NCBI GenBank assembly: GCA_040388665.1
Contig: JAZKBL010000035.1
Coordinates: 1 to 37,087, forward strand
Source: DAHVFY01 sp040388665
GTDB taxonomy: Bacteria > Chlamydiota > Chlamydiia > Chlamydiales > Rhabdochlamydiaceae
Direction of reading: 5' to 3'
DNA: 37,087 nucleotides
Positions 8,508 to 17,422 of this stretch are shown piece after piece (position 1 is the stretch's first letter; each line of letters opens with the position of its first letter). The notes under the pieces are model-generated. The model worked only from the letters and a program-made list of their open reading frames with translations, was not told the origin of the DNA and ran no database searches. Both the position numbers and the translations under genes were made by a program.

Positions 8508-9007
8508 ACTTTCACTCCTACGCTCAATGTTGTTACCTTGGTTTTAGGTTCAAATATGCGTGAAACTTCAAAGCAGTTTTTTAGAGCGCCCGGAACTCCA
8601 GTAGCGAGAGAAGAGTAGATCTTCGCGTAGGATGGGGGTAAAAATACTGTGCTTTTTGTGAACGAAGTAAAAGAAGCGGTCGATAAGGGGACAATGTACT
8701 TGTCTGCAGAAAATTCTGCTGTGTGCATGCCAAGCTTAAAGCCGTTCATGAAAAATTCGGTGATCTGGCAGAAATCGGGGGTATGTATTTGCAAATAGCA
8801 AATTTCTTCTTCAGAGAATCCTCCGTTTTTGAGAAGATCTTGTTTCAGACTTCCTTCATTGAGAATAAAATCGAGTTTCTTGTGAAAGAAACCGTGCATC
8901 TTTTTGGCACGTGTATGACATTGTTGATTCAATTCTTCTTTGAAGAAATTAGATATGATCGATTCGCAGGTTGAAATCGTGGGTCCGAAGATACCCCAGT
9001 TCTTCAT
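8504..9007 (-). CDS. unknown protein, second gene of the dapF operon (possible second half of a frameshifted gene)
   Basis: A 167-residue soluble protein with no recognised domain. It contains Cys and His residues (QQCHTRAKKMHGF, YLQIHTPDFCQI) and a Ser/Thr/Phe-rich stretch, LSTASFTSFTKSTVFLPP. Its stop overlaps the dapF start by four bases (ATGA). Its first ATG (9007) lies 59 bases inside the upstream gene in another frame, an unusually long overlap. Either translation starts at a later codon, for example the Met of MHGFF, or the two are parts of one gene split by a frameshift. The adjacency to dapF recalls the hypothetical gene next to dapF in Chlamydia, but homology is not established here. 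Confidence 0.6.
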   Translation of the reverse strand: MKNWGIFGPTISTCESIISNFFKEELNQQCHTRAKKMHGFFHKKLDFILNEGSLKQDLLKNGGFSEEEICYLQIHTPDFCQITEFFMNGFKLGMHTAEFSADKYIVPLSTASFTSFTKSTVFLPPSYAKIYSSLATGVPGALKNCFEVSRIFEPKTKVTTLSVGVKV

Positions 9008-9320
9008 CTTTCAAATCAAGGGTAAAGATCTTGATTCCTTCAGCGTTTTTTTCTTCAGCAACCTTAAGGATCTTTTTTGTATCTTGAACATCACGATTTT
9101 GAAATAGTTTATCAAGAAGAGGTTCTCTGCAAATCCCGTTTTGAGAACAAATATCAAAAATCTCTTGTTCTTCTACAAAAGAATCTTCTTTGTAGAAGTG
9201 GAATGTTTTTTTAGAGAAAAGGTTAGTTTCTTCGTTAAGAAACTCAATTGAGAGTTCCTGTGCTTGATTGTGAAGAGGCTCTAAAGAAAAAGAGCAGCTT
9301 TTAAAAATAGAATGAGACAT
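8949..9320 (-). CDS. unknown protein, first gene of the dapF operon
   Basis: A 123-residue acidic protein (MSHSIFKSCSFSLEPLHNQ at the start) with no recognised domain, signal peptide or membrane segment. The start is well supported: AAGGA lies seven bases upstream of ATG 9320, and a plausible promoter lies further upstream (9456-9484). It ends 59 bases inside the following frame. Joining the frames near its end would give a continuous protein of about 280-290 residues reading NLRIDHI then SNFFKEELNQ, which looks smooth. A frameshift, natural or from sequencing, is therefore a real alternative to two separate genes. Confidence 0.6.
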   Translation of the reverse strand: MSHSIFKSCSFSLEPLHNQAQELSIEFLNEETNLFSKKTFHFYKEDSFVEEQEIFDICSQNGICREPLLDKLFQNRDVQDTKKILKVAEEKNAEGIKIFTLDLKDEELGYLRTHDFNLRIDHI

Positions 9321-9455
9321 AGTAATTCCTTGTTTTGTAAACTTTTAAAAAAATCTAAAATTAATTTTTTGATAAATAACAATACTGATGGGGAATTAAC
9401 CCCGGAAGGAATGGTGTCTAGAAAATTTTATGAGCTGAGTGTGCATAATAACTAT

Positions 9456-9484
9456 ACTATAATAAATAAGCATAATTTATGCAA
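9456..9484 (-). promoter_or_regulatory. putative sigma70 promoter of the dapF operon
   Basis: On the minus strand TTGCAT (9479-9484) and TATAGT (9456-9461) are separated by 17 bases, a good -10 box with a moderate -35 box. Start codon 9320 lies about 130 bases downstream, so the leader would be long; it contains a small GGGG/CCCC hairpin. A GCATAA/TTATGC inverted repeat overlaps the -35 box and spacer and could be an operator. Confidence 0.4.
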
Positions 9485-9486
9485 GT

Positions 9487-11178
9487 TCAAGATTTTTGTA
9501 AGAAGGTGATTGTCGTTTCTTTGTTGGTATTAGAAATCTGGATGTAAAGAGACGTGGTTGGAGTAAAAAGCTCCTTGAAAAAAGAGGTCTTTTTTGGAGG
9601 CTCCATTGTGTAGTCTTCTTTAAGAAAAACGCATCCCCTTTCGCCTTCTTTCAGAAAAGATGCGATCTGTTCTTGTGTGATACCTGGTGTAACCGAGGTG
9701 ATGTTATAGAAAAATCTGCCAAAAAATGAAGGGGTTTCTTCGATGAGAAAGAGGCGGGTATCGGGAAGTATGGAGAGAAGAAGAAGGATTTCTGATTTGG
9801 AGGCTTTTTGAAGCATGAGCAGCGCGTTTGGAGACTTTTCAAGCAATTCTATGTTCTTTGTTTTTACTTTGTAAAACGGATTGACAACTTTTCTTGCCAA
9901 GTAGGGTAGTGCATGATCGGCAAGACGCAAAAATAAAGTGCAAGTCACAAGGAGTGTAACGACTCCAACGCATGCAAAGCCTGCGGCGGAAGTGATGCCG
10001 AGGACTTGACTGAAGAAGAAAAGGGTGAAAGAAGCGATGAGGACGCCTGTAAAACTAAGAAAGTTTCCTGCTGCAATCACTTGTCCCCGCTTTTCATCTG
10101 GGCTTGAGATTTGGATGAAAGATTCAAAAGGAACGATGAATGTTCCACCGCAGATGCCGATAAGAACTAAACAAAAGATGACGAAGTAGAGATGATGAGG
10201 GAAGAGAGCGAGAGCAAATAGAAGGAAGGACATGATAAGACCTGTTACGCAGGAAAGACCGAGTTCGATCCGCTTGCGAGAAGCTCTTCCTCCGAGGTAG
10301 GCGCCAAAAGCGATGCCGAGTGCTGTTGAAAGGAAAAGGTACCCCCCCGCAACTTCAGACAATCCAAGTGATTGCATGGCAAAGGGAATGATATTTAGTT
10401 GTGTGAAGGCTCCTAAAAATAAAAAGAAAGCTGCACTAAAGATTGCTGGCAGTAAATGCTTTCTTTCGCGGCAAAATTTAAGAGTTTTGTAAATTTCTGA
10501 GACAAAAAAAGGATTTAATTTTTTATCTGAGCCTTGTGATGGCGTCTTTCGTATACCAAAGGCGCTAATAAATCCAGCAAAGGCAACAGCTAAACAAAAG
10601 CCTGCGATAAGGACGAAGTTATAATGTGTGATGTCTGTCAGAAAAGAAGCAAGAAAGGTCCCTAAGATCATCGCAAGATAAGTGAATGAGGTAATTAGTC
10701 CATTTGCACGTGAGATGTTTTCTTTTGAAACAAGTTCTGGTATAATTCCATATTTCGAGGGGCCGAATAAAGCGCTATGCATAGATAGGAAAAAAAGAAG
10801 CGTATAACTGCCCCATTCGCTCCGCCAACCGAACACAAAAAGAGCGAGGGTCATGATGACAATTTCTGCTCCCTTCATAGCGACAAGAAGTCTCTGTTTA
10901 CTAAACCTGTCGGCAAGAATGCCCGCTGCTGAGGAAAATAGAAGAAAGGGGATGACGTAGATCGCCCCTGCCGCGGAAAGGATGTTGCTTGCTTGTGTCT
11001 GGCCAAGCGATTCGATCAGAAGAAAAACCATGGCAAGTTTAAAGATATTGTCATTTAAGACACCAAGAAATTGGGCGGTATTGAGAAAGGCGATTGAATT
11101 TTTTTGCTTAGAAAATCCAGGTAGTTTGGAGATCCAGCAATTTAATGTGTGAAATCTGGAGCGAAAAAAAAATTTCAT
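9487..11178 (-). CDS. ygeD: MFS transporter of the YgeD/LplT (lysophospholipid) type with a degenerate C-terminal acyltransferase-like region
   Basis: A 563-residue inner-membrane protein. Residues about 25-430 carry the 12 hydrophobic helices of a major facilitator, opening with FLNTAQFLGVLNDNIFKLAMVFLLIESLG and including ILADRFSKQRLL, the family's cytoplasmic loop motif. In E. coli YgeD is LplT, which flips lysophospholipids inward for re-acylation. The last 130 residues are soluble and resemble the start of a PlsC acyltransferase (NIELLEKSPNALLMLQ then SKSEILLLL), but the HxxxxD catalytic motif is absent. In Chlamydia ygeD also lies next to recC and recB. It is transcribed divergently from recC across only about 36-60 bp. 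Confidence 0.85.
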   Translation of the reverse strand: MKFFFRSRFHTLNCWISKLPGFSKQKNSIAFLNTAQFLGVLNDNIFKLAMVFLLIESLGQTQASNILSAAGAIYVIPFLLFSSAAGILADRFSKQRLLVAMKGAEIVIMTLALFVFGWRSEWGSYTLLFFLSMHSALFGPSKYGIIPELVSKENISRANGLITSFTYLAMILGTFLASFLTDITHYNFVLIAGFCLAVAFAGFISAFGIRKTPSQGSDKKLNPFFVSEIYKTLKFCRERKHLLPAIFSAAFFLFLGAFTQLNIIPFAMQSLGLSEVAGGYLFLSTALGIAFGAYLGGRASRKRIELGLSCVTGLIMSFLLFALALFPHHLYFVIFCLVLIGICGGTFIVPFESFIQISSPDEKRGQVIAAGNFLSFTGVLIASFTLFFFSQVLGITSAAGFACVGVVTLLVTCTLFLRLADHALPYLARKVVNPFYKVKTKNIELLEKSPNALLMLQKASKSEILLLLSILPDTRLFLIEETPSFFGRFFYNITSVTPGITQEQIASFLKEGERGCVFLKEDYTMEPPKKTSFFKELFTPTTSLYIQISNTNKETTITFLQKS

Positions 11179-11238
11179 TGGTAGTGTTTCTTTAAGTTTT
11201 TAATATATACAAATATGTATGGTAGCATTTCGCAAATA

Positions 11239-14133
11239 ATGCAGACAACCGTAATTCTTAGCAATCAGATAGACTCTTTGATCGACGCTATAGCTGAAAG
11301 GCTATTTGCGAAGATAACAAAACGCAAAATTATTGTTCCTGATACAAATTTAAGAAATTATCTTTTTTTGCGTCTTGCTGAATATACAAGAAGCAATATT
11401 GCAATGGGAATGGAAGTTGTGACACTTTCACAACTGATGGCAAATCATTTTACAACAGATGTGGAACTTTCATTAAATTTAGAATATTTGATTGAGCAAT
11501 TAAGAATGGAACCATTGTTTGCTCCGCTTGAGCGTTATCTTAAGAGATCAAAAACACCTCTTTCAATGTTTTGTAATCAATTAGCGCATACCTTTTTGCA
11601 TTACGCCTTTTATGGCGAGGAGCACCTACAAGAATGGTTAAATAAGAAAGGATGGCAACAGGAGCTGTGGAAGCATTTTGATTTTAGATTCATTCTTCCT
11701 GAAGGATACGAGTGGCATCTGTTAGGTTTTAATTTTTTGCCAAAATTTTTTACTGACTGTTTTAAACAACGAGAAGCGACATTTTATCTTTTGTCTCCTT
11801 GTCAAGAATTTTGGGAAGATGTGTGCAGTGATAAAGAAAGAGCTCGTCTTAAGGAAAAATTACATTTAAGAGCTCAAGATACTCTTGAAGAGTATTTACA
11901 GGACCAAAATCCCCTTCTTGCGAATATGGGTAAATTAGGAAGGATATTTTTGAAACAGTTTGAAGATGTAGAAAGTGAAGAAAGGTACATTCCGATAGAA
12001 GGAGACACACTTTTGGAAAAAGTCAAAAGAAGTGTATTGGAACTAGAGCCTTTTGAAAAAGAGTCTGATGATGACTCTATTCAACTTTATGCAGCGAATT
12101 CTCAGCTTCAAGAAGTTGAGCAACTTTATACAGTGCTTCACGAACTGATGTTGCGCGAGGGAATTGAGCCAAAAGAGATTCAAGTTATTACAAGTGATAT
12201 CAATTCTTATGCGCCATTGATTCATCTTGTTTTTGGAAGAGAAAGCTCTTCGATTAGCTATTCCTTAAGCGGTTTAGATCTTAGCTTTGAAAGTTGTTTT
12301 GCTAAAGGATTTATGCAGCTTTTAAGCCTTCCTGAACACCGTTTTGATCCTATTTCTATATTTCATTTATTTGAAAACCCTTTGTTCGCTGCGAAATTTT
12401 CTTTTTCTGAGAGTGATTTAGAAAAAATTAGAAGTTGGACGGAAAAAACATCTGTTAGATGGGGCATGGACAGTGCCCAGCGAGAGTGTTTGCTTGGGAA
12501 AAAAATGATCGAAGAAACTGACCTGGGTACTTGGAAGAGAAGTTTTGAACAACTTCTTAAAGGTTTAGCTATGTTAGATCCGGGACTTACTTTGGTAAAT
12601 TTAAGCGACAGCCAGCTTCTTGGAACATTTTTAGATGTAATGCATGGTCTAAATAAGGATCTAAAGCCCCTTTTTGATGGAAGTCACTTGTCGATTGCTT
12701 CGTGGCATCAATTGCTTAATCGACTTGCGCGCTCTTATTTTGCATTAAAAGATGAAGATTTTAGCCTGCTTAAAAAAATGGATCAGCTGTTTCAAAAGGT
12801 TAAAAATTTACAAGATCCAGTATTTGAATTTTTTAGCATCAAGCGGGTTGTGGAAAACTTGTTCACAGCTTCAACCGGTAGTTATAAAACAGCGCACTTG
12901 CAAAGCGTCCTTTTTTCTTCTTTCCCGAAAGGCTCCCCGGTGCCTAAAAAAGTGACATGGATTTTAGGTGTACAGGAGGGGGGCTTTCCGCGGATGGAAA
13001 AAGCAGATCCCCTCTCAGAAATACTTTTAAAGGCTCCTACAAAAAGCGAAAAGGATCGTTATTTATTCCTAGAAATGATTTTTTCAGCAGAAAAATATTT
13101 TATCCTAAGCTATGTGTTTCTTTCATCAAAAGACCACAAATTACAATCCCCTTCACTGCCTGTTCAAGAGCTTTTTTTCTTTGTTCAAAAGTCCCTGATA
13201 ACTCTGAAAAAGTTTCCACAACTAACATTTTTAAAAAAAGATCCTTCTCCACCTTTTTTACGCGAATTTTATCAATTGACGACAATAAAAAATAAAGACT
13301 TTTCAGATGAAAAAATCATTGATGTCAAAAAATTAGAAAAATGCGCCAAGCATCCTCTAAAATTGTATTTTCACGAAACTCTGAAGATTTATTTGGAACG
13401 CTCCAAAGAAAAAGATGAAGAGTTCATCATTCCTAATTTTATAAAAGCGCAATTGCGTCATGAAGCATTTAAGAGACCCCTTGAAGAGGTTCTTTGCACA
13501 TCTCGTTTTCAAGCAAATATGCCGCTTGGTTCTTTCAAGGGGATTACAGCTCTTAAAATCGGTGAGGAGATGGAAAAATCTAGGGTTTTTTCTTTTAAAG
13601 AAGTAAGTTCACGAAATTTTTCTAAAAACCCGCTTGTTATTTCATTAAAAGATGGAAGGCGCGTATGTATTAAGGGAGTTTTAGAAAATGTAACAGAAGA
13701 AGGGTTTCTCTATTATGGTGAAAAAACCATCAATGATCTTATTAAGGTATGGCCCTCTTATCTTCTTTTTCTTCATTCATCAAATAAAGATGCCAATAAA
13801 GATTTATTGCTGCTTAAGGCTGGTAAACGAATCTCTCCTCCAAAAAATGATCCTGCACGACTTTTAGCCGATTATTTAGAGTATTACGAACTTTGTCTAC
13901 AGTTTGCGTCCCCGCTCATGCCAGAGTGTGCAAAGGCTCTTTTGGAAGGAACGCCGGATGATTTAGATAAAGCTTTGAAAAAAAATGACAATGAATGGAT
14001 CTCAGATGAGTATCTAGAATGGCTGAGACTTAAGGATTCCTTGCCGCAAGCAGAGATTGTTTTTGCAAATTGGCAAGAATGTTTGCGTTCTTTATTTTCT
14101 TCATTTTTAGAATGGTCGAAAAATGAAATTTGA
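11239..14133 (+). CDS. recC: RecBCD exonuclease V subunit RecC (gamma chain)
   Basis: A 964-residue protein, shorter than the roughly 1120 of E. coli RecC. RecC is the inactive helicase-like subunit that holds RecB and RecD, splits the duplex and reads the Chi signal. Recognition rests on overall pattern, for example TTVILSNQIDSLIDAIAERL at the start like the SNRLDVL of E. coli, FLPKFFTDCF, IQLYAANSQLQEVEQLYTVL, ELMLREGIEPKEIQVITSDI and TWILGVQEGGFPRMEKADPL, together with position before recB. ATG 11239 is preferred because it aligns with other RecC starts; an in-frame ATG at 11215 would add eight residues. The stop lies 11 bases inside recB, so the two are translationally coupled. Confidence 0.88.
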   Translation: MQTTVILSNQIDSLIDAIAERLFAKITKRKIIVPDTNLRNYLFLRLAEYTRSNIAMGMEVVTLSQLMANHFTTDVELSLNLEYLIEQLRMEPLFAPLERYLKRSKTPLSMFCNQLAHTFLHYAFYGEEHLQEWLNKKGWQQELWKHFDFRFILPEGYEWHLLGFNFLPKFFTDCFKQREATFYLLSPCQEFWEDVCSDKERARLKEKLHLRAQDTLEEYLQDQNPLLANMGKLGRIFLKQFEDVESEERYIPIEGDTLLEKVKRSVLELEPFEKESDDDSIQLYAANSQLQEVEQLYTVLHELMLREGIEPKEIQVITSDINSYAPLIHLVFGRESSSISYSLSGLDLSFESCFAKGFMQLLSLPEHRFDPISIFHLFENPLFAAKFSFSESDLEKIRSWTEKTSVRWGMDSAQRECLLGKKMIEETDLGTWKRSFEQLLKGLAMLDPGLTLVNLSDSQLLGTFLDVMHGLNKDLKPLFDGSHLSIASWHQLLNRLARSYFALKDEDFSLLKKMDQLFQKVKNLQDPVFEFFSIKRVVENLFTASTGSYKTAHLQSVLFSSFPKGSPVPKKVTWILGVQEGGFPRMEKADPLSEILLKAPTKSEKDRYLFLEMIFSAEKYFILSYVFLSSKDHKLQSPSLPVQELFFFVQKSLITLKKFPQLTFLKKDPSPPFLREFYQLTTIKNKDFSDEKIIDVKKLEKCAKHPLKLYFHETLKIYLERSKEKDEEFIIPNFIKAQLRHEAFKRPLEEVLCTSRFQANMPLGSFKGITALKIGEEMEKSRVFSFKEVSSRNFSKNPLVISLKDGRRVCIKGVLENVTEEGFLYYGEKTINDLIKVWPSYLLFLHSSNKDANKDLLLLKAGKRISPPKNDPARLLADYLEYYELCLQFASPLMPECAKALLEGTPDDLDKALKKNDNEWISDEYLEWLRLKDSLPQAEIVFANWQECLRSLFSSFLEWSKNEI

Positions 14134-17100
14134 TGTTTTAGAGCGCTCATTAGATGTTTTTCAGACAAGATTTTTAGAAGCATCTGCTGGAACGGGGAAG
14201 ACGTTTGCCATTGAACATCTTTATGTGCGCTTACTCATTGAAAGTGACGCGCCACTCACAGTTCCTCAAATTTTAGTTGTCACTTTTACAAAGGCTGCAA
14301 CAAGAGAGCTTAAGATGCGCATTCGCTCAACGTGTCAGAATGATCCCGTATCCGCGAGGTTATNNNNNNNNNNAAAGCGCTCTTAAGGCTTTAGAAACAG
14401 GAGTTACAGATTTTGATTATCTTAAAAAACAATTAGAAATAGGTCCTAAGCGTGCAATTTTTTGTCTTAAAAATGCGCTTGCTTTTGCTGATGAGATGCA
14501 GGTATTTACGATTCATGGTTTTTGTTACAGGATGCTGTCAGAGCATGTTTTTGAAGCTGAAGAGTCGATGGAGCTTGGGTGTCCAGATTCTAGTGATCAT
14601 AAAGGAGCTTTAAGAGGTGTTGTTGAGGATTTTTTTAGAACAAATCTTCATCCGCAACAATATAGCACGACTCAGCTGTATCATCTTTTAAAAAAAAGTG
14701 GGCATAAATTTTCGAAGTTAATATCTACAATTATGACCCTTCTTGAAAAGAATGCAGAGATCGAAGAGTTTGATTGTTTTAATACTCTTTTTGAAAAATT
14801 TCAAAATAAATTATTAGAGCTTCCGCACATTGAAAAGGAGAAATTTTTAGAAGACTTCCAAAAACTTAAGATTTGTTATAAACAAATGACAAATGCATCT
14901 TTTGAGACTCAAGCACTACTTTTAAGCGCTATTTTAGAGAATAAAAGGTGTAGCAGTTGTGAATTTGATCTTCTTTTAAAAGAAAAGGAGCTGTTTTTAG
15001 AAAAAGTAAGGACAGATAATCTCAAAGTGAGAGCCAAGTCTTTAGAGCTTCATTATAAAGGTCTTTTTGAATGGATGCGGGATGAAATACTTCCCTTTAT
15101 AAATGAGGGAAAGGATCCAGCGCTTCTTGGTATGCGTATTGCTAGGAGCTGTCAAATGATATGGAACGAGAAAAAAGGAAAAACGCTTCCGGATGAACTT
15201 CTTCAAAAAATGTCGAATTGCTTAGACAATCCCTTGTTCATTGAAAGAGTGCAGAAAAAATACTTAAGCGCCATCATTGACGAATTCCAAGATACAGATC
15301 CTCTGCAATGGGATATTTTAGAACGCCTTTTTCTTAAGAAAATAAAAGCATTTTATTTAGTAGGCGATCCTAAGCAATCGATTTACGCATTTCGAAGCGC
15401 TGATGTTAAAACATATAAAAAAGCTAAGCTTAAGATTGATGTTAAAAATTTAGCATTTCTTGATACGAATTACAGATCAGATCCAGCACTTGTGCATGCT
15501 CTTAATGAACTTTTTCTTTTTTCCCCAGCATGGCTTGATTGCCTTGATATGATGCGCGTTTTTGCTGGGAAAAAAGAAACTGTGCCTTTGTTAGATTTTG
15601 ATAGAGGTAGAGTTCATTTCTTTATTGCAGAATCGGTTAAAGGAAGATCTAAAAGTTGGCCTACGACACAAATGGAGGAAGATCTTTTTTTCCCTTTTAT
15701 CACACAAGAAATTCAATCTTTAAAAGGGAGCCCAAGTTGTGCTGTACTTGTCAAAGATCGTTTTCAAGCAAAACGGATGCAAGAATTTTTAGAGAAGTGG
15801 AATATTCGTGCAATTGTAAAGCGCAGTCAAAGTCTTGTGGATTCTGAAAGTTATATCGCTCTTCGGGATCTTCTTTTTGCAGTGAGAGATCCGCGGGATT
15901 TTTCTTTGATTAGACGCGCCCTTGCAGGTCCTCTTTTTGGCTGGACTGCTGAAGAAGTTAAGGAAGCGCTTCATGATCCTCGTTTTGAAAAAATTAAAAC
16001 TCTTTTTCATCAATGGCATCATCTTTTGATTACTGATGGATTTGGAAAAATGATGGGTTCTTTTTTTTCAGAATGTTCTTTAGAAAAGAGTTGGTCGGGT
16101 GCTTTTAGACAATGGGTTGAACTGCTCCTTACTGAGCCGCAAGACCCTTTTTGTTTTCTTGAAGAGATGGAAAGAGAAAACATAGATGAAGAGGAGAGAT
16201 TAAAACTTCGAGAAGAAGATGAAGAGGGCAAGGTGCTTATTATGACAACACATGTAAGCAAGGGGCTTGAATTTGATTTTGTTTTTGCCTTAGGAATAGC
16301 TTCTCGTCATGAACAGAAGGAAGAATATGTTAAAATTAATAACAAATTAGTTAAATTTAATGCAGAAGATAGAGCATGCCAGGAGGTGTTAAAAGAGCAA
16401 AGTGAAGAGAAGTTGCGGCAGTTTTATGTGGCGCTCACACGAGCTAAGCAAAGAGTCTATGTAGCCCTTGCAAGAGATATAGAAGGATCCCCCGCTAACG
16501 CTCCCTGTGAACTTTTTTGTGAAAATTTAGGCCCCGATATGTTTCAAGCACTAAATACACTAAAACAAACAGCTGATATTTCTTACTCAAAATTAGAAGA
16601 GTCTAACTTTATGCTTACAATGCAAGAAGCGATAGAAGCAGAACCTCTTCCTCCATTACCAGAAGGTAGAGTGCCAGGGACTCCTTTTTTCTTAAGTTCT
16701 TTTTCATCACTTGCTAAGAAAAAATCTCAAGAGAGCGTAGAAGTAAAAGAGGGAGATCTTCCCCCCGGCGCAGAAACGGGACATCTTCTTCATAAAATCA
16801 TTGAAAGAGTTTTTTCATCTTCTCAGGATTTGATGGAAGTGATTCAGGAGGAAATTGACTCCACACCTCTTGTTGGATGGGAAGATAAAATTTTAGAAAT
16901 GATTTCTCCTCTTTTGGATCACCCATTGCAGATAGAAGATGGCAAATATATTGTGTTAAAAAATATTCCTAAAGAATGCATTTTTCAAGAAATGGAGTTT
17001 TTATTTCCGCGTGAAGGAAATAGAATCAAAGGATTTATCGATCTCACGTTCATTCATGAAGGTAAATATTATTTTATTGATTGGAAGTCGAATCTTCTTC

Positions 17101-17282
17101 CCGATTACTCTACAGCATCGCTTGAAAAAGTAATGCATGCGTGTGATTATTTTTTACAGGCCTCTATTTATGCTGAAGCGCTAAAGAGGTATTTTGAAAA
17201 CTTTTCTCTTGAATGTGGAGGGGCTTTTTATATTTTCTTAAGAGGTCCTGCTGTTTATACAATTCTTCCGGAGCATTTATGA
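14123..17282 (+). CDS. recB: RecBCD exonuclease V subunit RecB (beta chain), interrupted by an assembly gap
   Basis: RecB is the 3'-5' helicase and the nuclease of RecBCD. All superfamily 1 motifs are present: EASAGTGKT (Walker A, near residue 20), VTFTKAATREL, FTIHGFCYRML, IIDEFQDTDPLQW, VGDPKQSIYAFRSAD, LDTNYRSDP, TTHVSKGLEFDFVF and FYVALTRAKQRVY. The C-terminal nuclease domain shows GHLLHKIIERVF, then IKGFIDLTF, then FIDWKSN with its catalytic Asp and Lys, then QASIYAEAL. Ten Ns at 14364-14373 interrupt the gene between Walker A and the FTIHGF motif. The frames on either side differ, which reflects the unknown gap size, so this should be treated as one intact gene of about 1050 residues. 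The stop codon lies in a palindrome. Confidence 0.93.
14364..14373. other. assembly gap (10 N) inside recB
   Basis: Ten undetermined bases lie about 240 bp into recB. The run is probably a placeholder of arbitrary length. The reading frame before it (from 14123) and after it are not in register if the gap is counted as exactly 10 bases, although both sides match RecB. Some of the region between helicase motifs Ia and the FTIHGF segment may be missing. Confidence 0.98.
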
Positions 17283-17422
17283 GCCTATCCCACTATTCTA
17301 AGAATTCGCTTTTTGCGTCTTTTTTCCTATTTTTCAGAATTTTTTTTTGGTCTACTTATTCAAGTATGTCTCGCAAAAAAATTCTGAAAAATCAAAATCT
17401 TGAAATAGTGGGATAGGCTCAT
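17279..17422. repeat. long palindrome 2, between recB and recD
   Basis: A 144-bp nested inverted repeat that makes up the entire recB-recD spacer. Outer arms are a perfect 19-bp repeat, ATGAGCCTATCCCACTATT at 17279-17297 and its complement at 17404-17422. An inner pair based on ATTTTTCAGAATTTTTTT lies at about 17329-17346 and 17375-17392. The left arm contains the recB stop codon (TGA 17280-17282), and the right arm ends inside the recD start codon (ATG 17421). The layout suggests a MITE-like insertion at what was once a tight gene junction, or a structural control element for recD. Confidence 0.9.

Noticed and set aside
12957..13295. 112-codon plus-strand frame inside recC
   Set aside because: It lies in another frame of recC, which has continuous family-like sequence here.
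14277..14363. Alternative start of recB before the gap in another frame
   Set aside because: The residues before the gap in this frame do not resemble RecB, whereas the frame from 14123 carries Walker A and motif Ia; the split is caused by the Ns.
17213..17416. Plus-strand open frame across the recB-recD junction
   Set aside because: It overlaps the end of recB and the palindrome; its second half is low-complexity Phe-rich sequence from the T-tracts.
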